In this document: positions 7,951-14,326 of the stretch, in pieces
Layout of the letters: the number at the start of each line of letters is the position of its first letter
Numbering within the stretch: the stretch's first letter is position 1
From: Bacteroidota bacterium
Lineage (GTDB): Bacteria; Bacteroidota; Ignavibacteria; UBA10030; UBA8401
Direction of reading: 5' to 3'
Length of the DNA: 17,749 bases
Assembly: GCA_030824175.1 (NCBI GenBank)
Contig: JAVBYH010000088.1
Location: 1 to 17,749, forward strand
Notes under the pieces: model-generated
What the model saw: only the letters and a program-made list of their open reading frames with translations
What the model was told of the DNA's origin: nothing
The model's database searches: none
Made by a program: the position numbers and the translations under genes

Positions 7951-10215
7951 ATGGCATTCAGAACAGTGAAACTCTTCGGTCATACGCGCGTACGCCTCCA
8001 TGCTCCGCTCCTTCACGGACTCATTCTTTTCTCACTCATGGCATGCACCGCCATGCAACTGCGGGCGCAGACCCTTCCCTCGCGTCTCGGCAAGACCGCG
8101 GAAGACGACGGCACGAAATACACGAGTGCGGGGAACATCGGTCTCACGGTGACGAACTACGGCACACTCGGCAACGGATTCACCTCCTGGCCGACGCAGC
8201 CGTCGTGCGAATACCCGAAAGGCTCGAAGATCGAGCATCTGTTTCTCGGCGGCCTCTGGATCGGCGGCATCCCGCGGCGCGAGGGCATCGTGCATGTGTC
8301 CACTGCGGCGGTCGACATCGGGTCGGTGAAGCGGCTCGCCGAAGGCTTCGAAATGACGAACGATCTCGGCTCCGGCATCATCACGCGCTCCTCGCTTCCG
8401 GGCGACAAATTCTTCGACACCTCGGCGGTGAGCCACCAGGACTTCGTGATGGAATTCACCGACCGCAATACGCGCATCCCCGAAACGGGCGATTCGATAC
8501 CAAACCACGTGCCCCTCGGCGTGAAGGTGAAGCTCGAGAGCTATGCGTGGAACTTCCCGTTCGCCGATTTCTTCGTGATCCTCAATTACACGATCACGAA
8601 TACGAGCACGGACATCATCGACGGGCTCTACGCGGGACTCTGGAACAATGCCGTCGTGCGTAACACGAACCTCTCGGGCCGTCCCGGAGGGCGGGATTTC
8701 TACAATCACTCAGGCAAGGGATTCATCGACAGCCTCCGGCTCGGCTACACGTTCGATTTCGACGGCGTGCCGTACGGCGCCCCCGCCGGCAGCTACTTCG
8801 GCGTGAAGCTCCTCGGGGCCACGCCGTTCCCGCTGAAGCGCGATTCGCTCGGCGCGTTCGTCACGGCCGCGCTCGATTCTCTCGGCGACCTCCGCAAGGA
8901 CACGTATTATAACGGATGGAAATTCAACAACCGCTCCTCGGGCTCGCAGGCGTATTTCTATCCCGAGCAGGACGACAATCCGGCGGAGCCGTTCCGCGGC
9001 AAGTACCAGCGCCTCTCACGCATGATGCCGAAGCCGAACATCGAGGCCCTCGGCCGCTCGGTGAACCTCGTCACGTCCGACGGCTCGACGCAGGGCGAGG
9101 CCCCGGCAAGTATGACGGACCTCTTGTCGTCCGGCCCGTTCCAGTCCCTTGCGCCCGGCGAGAGCATCAACATCGTGTTCGCCGTGATCGCCGCGAAAAA
9201 ATTCGGCAACGACATACCGAGCAACGATTACAAGAATGCCGCCCTGCGCCGGACGCTCTACACGAACGCGGGATGGGCGCAGCAGGCATACGACGGCGAA
9301 GACATCAATGGCAACAACCGCCTCGACCAGGGCGAGGACATCAACGGCGACGGACGCCTGAGCCGCTTCACGCTGCCGCAGCCGCCGCGCCAGCCGCGCG
9401 TGCGCGCCGTCGTCGAGAACCAGCGCGCCACCATCTACTGGGACCGCACGCAGGCAGAGCAGAGCTTCGACCCGATCAGCCGCAAATACGATTTCGAAGG
9501 CTACCGCATCTACCGCTCGGCCGCGGGCGCGGATGTTTCGAATCCCGAGAACTTCCTCACCTCCATGCAGCTCGTCGGCGAGTTCGACCGCAAGGATAAC
9601 AATTTCGGCTACAATACCGGATTCGGAAAGATCAAACTCGACACGCCGAAGAAATTCGACGGGGACACCACCGACTACTGGTACCAGTTCCCCCCGAAGG
9701 ACGACCCGATCACGAGCCTCAACGGCTGGCAGTACCTCTACGGCGTTTCGGCGTTCGACGCCGGCGACTCGGCGAACGCGCTGGCGAGCCTCGAAAGTGC
9801 GAAGGTCCTCGTGCGCGTCGTGCCCGGCACACCGGCCACTTCGGCCGCGAGCGACGAGATCGGCGTCTACCCGAACCCCTATTACGCCAACGCGGCATGG
9901 GACAAGCCGGGCGAGCGGTCGCGCAAGATCTACTTCACGAACCTGCCCGCGCGCTCCGAGATCACGATCTTCACGATGAGCGGCGATATCGTGGCCGAAC
10001 TGAAGCACGACGGCGCCACGTACGACGGGGCGGGCATCAAGTGGTTCGACGATTTCGCCGGACTCGCGGCGAAACCGCAGTTTGCGGGCGGCGAACACGC
10101 ATGGGACCTGATCTCGAAGTACGACCAGGCCATCGCAACGGGATTGTATCTCTTTACCGTGAAGGATCTCGCCACGGGCGCCATTAAGCGCGGGAAGTTT
10201 GTGATCGTAAAATAA
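7951..10215 (+). CDS. Secreted surface protein with FN3-like domain and T9SS-like C-terminal tail, function unknown
   Basis: The 754-residue product has a long signal peptide, with a hydrophobic stretch at about 19-34 and probable cleavage after LRA39. A weak lipobox-like LMAC at 29-32 is noted but not favoured. The body carries GGLWIGG (100-106), a pattern I associate with large uncharacterised exported proteins of Ignavibacteria-type bacteria, then a beta-rich region (about 196-430). Two tandem 12-residue Asp/Asn loops follow at 451-462 and 463-474 (DINGNNRL..., DINGDGRL...), resembling dockerin or EF-hand calcium loops. Next is a fibronectin-III-like domain (about 481-625) and a tail beginning VYPNPYY (YPNP at 640-643) and ending KRGKFVIVK, similar to T9SS type A sorting domains but longer (about 115 residues). 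The start is the ATG at 7951, needed for the signal peptide; no good Shine-Dalgarno precedes it. A weak promoter (TTGTCC-N17-TACATG, 7878-7906) is possible. No enzyme motif was recognised. Confidence 0.82.
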   Translation: MAFRTVKLFGHTRVRLHAPLLHGLILFSLMACTAMQLRAQTLPSRLGKTAEDDGTKYTSAGNIGLTVTNYGTLGNGFTSWPTQPSCEYPKGSKIEHLFLGGLWIGGIPRREGIVHVSTAAVDIGSVKRLAEGFEMTNDLGSGIITRSSLPGDKFFDTSAVSHQDFVMEFTDRNTRIPETGDSIPNHVPLGVKVKLESYAWNFPFADFFVILNYTITNTSTDIIDGLYAGLWNNAVVRNTNLSGRPGGRDFYNHSGKGFIDSLRLGYTFDFDGVPYGAPAGSYFGVKLLGATPFPLKRDSLGAFVTAALDSLGDLRKDTYYNGWKFNNRSSGSQAYFYPEQDDNPAEPFRGKYQRLSRMMPKPNIEALGRSVNLVTSDGSTQGEAPASMTDLLSSGPFQSLAPGESINIVFAVIAAKKFGNDIPSNDYKNAALRRTLYTNAGWAQQAYDGEDINGNNRLDQGEDINGDGRLSRFTLPQPPRQPRVRAVVENQRATIYWDRTQAEQSFDPISRKYDFEGYRIYRSAAGADVSNPENFLTSMQLVGEFDRKDNNFGYNTGFGKIKLDTPKKFDGDTTDYWYQFPPKDDPITSLNGWQYLYGVSAFDAGDSANALASLESAKVLVRVVPGTPATSAASDEIGVYPNPYYANAAWDKPGERSRKIYFTNLPARSEITIFTMSGDIVAELKHDGATYDGAGIKWFDDFAGLAAKPQFAGGEHAWDLISKYDQAIATGLYLFTVKDLATGAIKRGKFVIVK

Positions 10216-10250
10216 GCATGTGATGAACGATGACGTATTGTACAACCTTA

Positions 10251-10258
10251 TAAGGAGG
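10251..10258 (+). promoter_or_regulatory. Near-perfect Shine-Dalgarno site
   Basis: TAAGGAGG lies 7 nt before the ATG at 10266. It is by far the strongest ribosome site in the right-hand cluster, whose other genes have weak or no visible sites. This suggests high translation of the T9SS cargo that follows. Confidence 0.75.
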
Positions 10259-10265
10259 ATCCACA

Positions 10266-12515
10266 ATGAAAAAAATCTTACTTGTTGCGTTGATAGTGTT
10301 CGCCGCGGCCTCGTCCGCCATGGCGCAGACCTTTGCGCCGAAGACAATCATACAGATACAACAGGTGCCGATCGATTCGCTGCTGCTGGCGGATAACCTC
10401 GGTATCGGGGCCGGTTCGCGGTGGCTGCTCCAGGCGTCTCCCGTCACGAACAAGAAGGGCGTCTATTACAAGGACTCCACTGTCATCATCACCGCCCTCG
10501 TCACGGTGCCGCCCAATTACATCACATACACCGCTGTCGGCAAGACGATGTGCCTCGTTGATACGGGCGCCAACGGCTTCAAACCGTGGAGCGGCATCTT
10601 CGTACGCTACGGCGGCTTTGCGGGCTCCTTCGATGCGAACGGTTACAACAGCATCCAGCGTGGTGACATCATCCGCATCCGCGGCAAGATCAGCGAATTT
10701 CCGTTGACGAGCATGAACAGCTTCACGCAGTTCGAACCCGACACGACGTACCAGATCTCCATCCTGTCGTCGAACAATCCCATTCCGCCCCCGGTGATGA
10801 TGCAGATCTCGGACTTCAACATCGGACCGAATCCGAACGGCAGGACGAACATGGTGAACGGCGAGCAATATGAATCGAAGGAAGTCGTGTTTACGGGCCT
10901 CACGGTCGTCGGCAATGTGAACACCTCCCGCGGAACATTCATGGTCGCCGACGACGCGGGCAACCAGTTCTCGATGTATGACTGGTCGCATTATTTCACG
11001 ATCGGCCATGGCACGATCACGATGCCTGGCGATACGAGCTATCATGTGCCGCCGATCGGTGCGCGGATCGACACGCTCCGGGGCTATATCGCGACCTCAT
11101 CCGGTTCCGAGGCGACGCGCGGATACCGTATCTGCCCGATCTTCCCCGGGGACATGGTGCTCGGCAAGATCGCACCCGCGGTACGTTCGCATCGCCGGTA
11201 CCCCGTGCTCGTGACGCCCGACAGCATACCGCAGATCAGCGCCCGCATCTACCGCCAGACGACTTCCGTAGTCTCGGGCGCGGCGCTCAACACGATCAAA
11301 TTATTCTACAGCGTCAACAACGGCGCATGGCAGGAAGTCGCGATGACGGCGCCCCAGGCGGCGAAGGATTCGCTTTATTACGCGACGATCCCGAAGCAGG
11401 CGGCAGGAACGATGGTAAAGTACTTCCTCCGCGTCGACGATGCGGACGCACAGAAGACGATCCTTGCAAACAGCGGATCGCTCACGCAATACGATTCGTC
11501 GCAGGGCTTCTTCTTCTATTCGGTGATCGATCGTGTGCAGAAACCCGTCCTGTCGATCAGGGACGTCCAGTACACGCCGTTCGTGAACGGCCGTTCGGCA
11601 TTGCAGGGCACCGTCGACTCTGTCGGCGGCATCATCACAGCAGATACCTCGAGCCTCAGGCTTGCACCGCTCTCCACGATCGGCACCAGCGTCTATTATA
11701 TGCAGTCGACGAACGCCCCCTGGAGCGGCATCTGGGTCACGGGGCCTGATTCCGTGATGACAAAGGTCGCCATCGGAGACAGCGTCGTCGTCACTGGCTA
11801 TATTAATGAAAACTTCGACGTGACACGCATCGAGAACGTGACGAAAGTGCGCGTCGTTGCAAAGGGCAAGACTGTTCCCGCACCCGTCACGCTCACGACG
11901 GACGTGTTCGGTCAGGGTACAACGACAGGAGAGCAGTATGAAGGCATGCTTGTGAGCTTAAACAATGTCGTTGTAACGGATGTCGCGCCCGTGTTCACCG
12001 AATTGACGGAGTTCGAGGTCTCGAACGGCACGAAGGCGATCATTGTCCGTCGCGACGGAAAGCATCTGTATTCAAACGTCGATGCGGATTCCGCCGTAGG
12101 GTCGAAGATCCTGGGTGTCGGCACGAAGATCGGCAAGCTGACGGGACTCGTGTATTACAGCGGACAGCGCTACAAGATCGTGCCCCGCACGGCGGCGGAT
12201 TTCGTGAACGTCACAACGTCCGTGAATCGCATCGAGACCGATGTGATGCCGGCGGCGTTCGGCCTGTCGCAGAACTTCCCGAACCCGTTCAACCCCTCGA
12301 CGTCGTTCCGTTTCACGGTGGCGAAGGCGCAGCAGGTCTCCATGAAGATCTACGATGTGCTCGGACGCGAAGTCGAAACGCTTGTGAATGATATGATGAA
12401 TCCCGGCACGTACACCGTGCAGTGGAATGCGGCGCACATGTCGAGCGGCGTCTACTTCTACCGCCTGCAGTCCGGCAGCTTCGTCGAGACGAAAAAACTG
12501 ATGTTAATGAAGTAA
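10266..12515 (+). CDS. T9SS-exported protein with duplicated OB-fold-like modules
   Basis: This 749-residue protein has a clear signal peptide (MKKILLVALIV..., cleavage after AMA20). The C-terminal 80 or so residues are a textbook T9SS type A sorting domain: LSQNFPNPFNPST from 667, IYDVLGREVETLV, SSGVYFYRLQSGSFVETKKLMLMK at the end. It should therefore cross the outer membrane and be anchored or released there. Two similar modules flank a central beta-sandwich-like stretch (about 312-420). The first carries PWSGIFV (107-113) and GEQYES (199-204), the second PWSGIWV (485-491) and GEQYEG (555-560). They resemble the OB-fold domains found beside exported endonuclease/exonuclease/phosphatase nucleases, but no nuclease motif was found here. 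The gene lies 50 bp after its neighbour and is probably co-transcribed with it. It has a strong TAAGGAGG and ends at a hairpin terminator. Substrate unknown. Confidence 0.87.
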   Translation: MKKILLVALIVFAAASSAMAQTFAPKTIIQIQQVPIDSLLLADNLGIGAGSRWLLQASPVTNKKGVYYKDSTVIITALVTVPPNYITYTAVGKTMCLVDTGANGFKPWSGIFVRYGGFAGSFDANGYNSIQRGDIIRIRGKISEFPLTSMNSFTQFEPDTTYQISILSSNNPIPPPVMMQISDFNIGPNPNGRTNMVNGEQYESKEVVFTGLTVVGNVNTSRGTFMVADDAGNQFSMYDWSHYFTIGHGTITMPGDTSYHVPPIGARIDTLRGYIATSSGSEATRGYRICPIFPGDMVLGKIAPAVRSHRRYPVLVTPDSIPQISARIYRQTTSVVSGAALNTIKLFYSVNNGAWQEVAMTAPQAAKDSLYYATIPKQAAGTMVKYFLRVDDADAQKTILANSGSLTQYDSSQGFFFYSVIDRVQKPVLSIRDVQYTPFVNGRSALQGTVDSVGGIITADTSSLRLAPLSTIGTSVYYMQSTNAPWSGIWVTGPDSVMTKVAIGDSVVVTGYINENFDVTRIENVTKVRVVAKGKTVPAPVTLTTDVFGQGTTTGEQYEGMLVSLNNVVVTDVAPVFTELTEFEVSNGTKAIIVRRDGKHLYSNVDADSAVGSKILGVGTKIGKLTGLVYYSGQRYKIVPRTAADFVNVTTSVNRIETDVMPAAFGLSQNFPNPFNPSTSFRFTVAKAQQVSMKIYDVLGREVETLVNDMMNPGTYTVQWNAAHMSSGVYFYRLQSGSFVETKKLMLMK

Positions 12516-12524
12516 CGGGGTGTG

Positions 12525-12560
12525 TGTAGGGGCGTATGCAATACGCCCCTACATTTTTTT
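12525..12560 (+). terminator. REP-like palindrome acting as intrinsic terminator
   Basis: Perfect 13-bp arms TGTAGGGGCGTAT (12525-12537) and ATACGCCCCTACA (12541-12553) with a GCA loop are followed directly by T7 (12554-12560). The arms share TGTAGGG(G)CG ends with the repeats at 4437-4495 and 14277-14301. The structure and T-run make a strong rho-independent terminator 9 nt after the T9SS cargo gene, so the next gene probably has its own promoter. Confidence 0.88.
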
Positions 12561-12585
12561 GATGGATACACTATAACTCTTGTGC

Positions 12586-14271
12586 ATGAAAAACTCCACG
12601 TTGTTGTTTATTATACTCGCCGGCGCGCTTGTGCTCTTCAGCTGTTCGAAAGACATGCCGAACGAGAACAAGCTCAATCAGCCTCCCGGCACGCGCCTGT
12701 ACCTTGTTCCCGAAACAGATCTGCGCGAGACCGTGTCGCGCCAGCATCTCTATTATTATGCGGAGGATCCCGACGGACTCGTCTCCGGGTTCCTCCTCGC
12801 GGTGGTAAAGGGAAAATCGGCCGTCACCACGCCCGACACGATCGGCTACACATGGACGACGAAGACCGACACGATCATTGCTCTGCCGCTTTTGACGGCG
12901 CGCGACAGCTTCACCGTCGTCGTGCGCGCGGTGGACGGCAGGTTCTCCCCGGGCACGCTTCCCGTGGGCGCCATTGTCCGCCTTTCTCCCGCTCCGTACT
13001 GGGATGTGAACGCGAACGGCGTGCAGGACGGCGCCGATATCGCGCTGCCCTCGATGAACGGGGCAGTCGATCCGAAGGGTGCGGTACAGCTCTTTCCGAT
13101 ACGCAACACGCCTCCGAAGGTCTTCTTCGCTGTGAACGCCGTGGATTCCTCCGTCATACAGCAGCCCGACACGACCTATACCGTGGCGACATTTTCCTGG
13201 TACGGCGTCGACGACGACGGCGCCACGACGATCGCCTCGTATCGCATCGCGCTGAACGATACGTCCTCGGCGTCCCGATGGTTCGTCCTGAACGGAGCCG
13301 CAACGGGCGTGACGATCGTTGTGCCGCGTTCGGTGAGCGACCCTGCCGCGGGTGCGGTGGATGCCGACGTCTACACCGGCGTGTATCCGAATCTGCAGTA
13401 CAAGGGGAAGGTGCCGGGTCTCCGGTTGAACAGCGACAACACGATCTACCTCGAAGCGCGCGATTTGGCGGGCGAGTACAGCCCCGTGGCAAAACTACCC
13501 GGTGCGGAAAAAAAATGGTTCGTGAAGAAGCCCCAGGGACGCATGCTGCTTGTGAGCGATTACAGCGTCTCCGACAAGCCTGAAATGATCTCCTACTATC
13601 GCACCGTGCTCGGCTCGCCGTCGATCGCACGCGGCACGCTCGGCTCGTTCGACGTGCTGGACAGGGCGAATTTTCCGACGACGCTCAATCCGGCCCTCGT
13701 GAAGACGCTGCAGCTCTATGATATGGTCCTGTGGGTGACGGACCGGTTCCCGAGCATCAAGCCGGCGCAGATCAGCCTCTATAATTATTCGCAGAGCGGC
13801 GGGAAAGTGATCCTGACGACGACATTCGCGACGGATCTGTCGTACAGCGACCTTCGCGCGCTGAACGATTTCGCCCCGCTGGACAGCATCACGACGGACG
13901 TCGTCAACACGGGCAACCGTCCGCCCACATACGCGGACAGCCGGCTGAACGCCCGCACGCAAATCCTGCCGATGATGTCCGGGTATCCCGCGCTTGCGGC
14001 GGACACCGTGAACGTGTTCGGCGACGCGATCAGCTCGCACACGGTGAACGTGAAGAAAATTTACAAACGCACGGACTCGCAGTACATCTACCGCCTCGAT
14101 TCGTCGCGCACCGCCACACCGCGCTACAAGGGTTCGCCCGAGATCGCCTGCATCGACAACGCGAAACGGTTCGTTATGTTCGCCCTGCCGCTGCACATCG
14201 TGAACGGCGCGCCGAGGAACCTGCCGCTGTTCTTCAAGCAGGTTGTGGAAAATGAGTTCGGGATACGATGA
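12586..14271 (+). CDS. Exported lipoprotein with Ig-like domains and amidotransferase-fold-like C-terminal half
   Basis: The 561-residue product has a lipoprotein signal with lipobox LFSC and C20 as the acylated cysteine. The N-terminal half (about 35-310) holds two Ig/cadherin-like beta domains, marked by YYAEDPDGLVSGF...FTVVVRAVDGRFS and FSWYGVDDDGATTIASYRI...YLEARDLAGEYS. From about 319 the chain changes: GRMLLVSDY, then a loop, FDVLDR, LYDMVLWVTDR and YSQSGGKVILTTTF. This is the pattern of a class I glutamine-amidotransferase-like (ThuA/DUF4350-type) fold without a visible catalytic Cys-His pair. Function is unknown. The ATG at 12586 gives the lipoprotein signal; an in-frame TTG at 12580 is less likely. 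No Shine-Dalgarno is visible, and a TATAAC at 12572-12577 lies so close to the ATG that a leaderless or near-leaderless transcript is possible. An A8 tract at 13508-13515 interrupts the GC-rich coding sequence. Confidence 0.82.
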   Translation: MKNSTLLFIILAGALVLFSCSKDMPNENKLNQPPGTRLYLVPETDLRETVSRQHLYYYAEDPDGLVSGFLLAVVKGKSAVTTPDTIGYTWTTKTDTIIALPLLTARDSFTVVVRAVDGRFSPGTLPVGAIVRLSPAPYWDVNANGVQDGADIALPSMNGAVDPKGAVQLFPIRNTPPKVFFAVNAVDSSVIQQPDTTYTVATFSWYGVDDDGATTIASYRIALNDTSSASRWFVLNGAATGVTIVVPRSVSDPAAGAVDADVYTGVYPNLQYKGKVPGLRLNSDNTIYLEARDLAGEYSPVAKLPGAEKKWFVKKPQGRMLLVSDYSVSDKPEMISYYRTVLGSPSIARGTLGSFDVLDRANFPTTLNPALVKTLQLYDMVLWVTDRFPSIKPAQISLYNYSQSGGKVILTTTFATDLSYSDLRALNDFAPLDSITTDVVNTGNRPPTYADSRLNARTQILPMMSGYPALAADTVNVFGDAISSHTVNVKKIYKRTDSQYIYRLDSSRTATPRYKGSPEIACIDNAKRFVMFALPLHIVNGAPRNLPLFFKQVVENEFGIR

Positions 14272-14276
14272 AAAAA

Positions 14277-14301
14277 GGGCGAAACGCCGTTTCGCCCTAC
14301 A
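14277..14301. repeat. Second copy of the REP-like hairpin
   Basis: The 9-bp arms GGGCGAAAC (14277-14285) and GTTTCGCCC (14289-14297) enclose a GCC loop, followed by TACA. The 25 bp are identical to 4471-4495, about 9.8 kb away. It sits 5 nt after the lipoprotein stop and 25 nt before the receptor start. On the plus strand no T-run follows, so it should not stop rightward transcription efficiently. On the minus strand it is followed by T6 (A6 at 14271-14276) and could stop antisense transcripts. Confidence 0.8.
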
Positions 14302-14326
14302 TAAAAACAATGGATAGTCGAAAATA

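Noticed and set aside
5632..8016. 794-codon open frame on the minus strand
   Set aside because: Lies antisense to the transglycosylase gene, runs through its terminator, and has Arg/Leu/Val-rich composition with no domain motif. It arises from GC-rich third codon positions.
9016..10347. 443-codon open frame on the minus strand
   Set aside because: Antisense shadow of the secreted protein gene and of the next gene's start, with no signal or motif.
12522..13583. 353-codon plus-strand frame overlapping the lipoprotein gene
   Set aside because: Starts inside the terminator hairpin and reads an Arg-rich out-of-frame product; the lipoprotein frame has a lipobox and Ig-like motifs.
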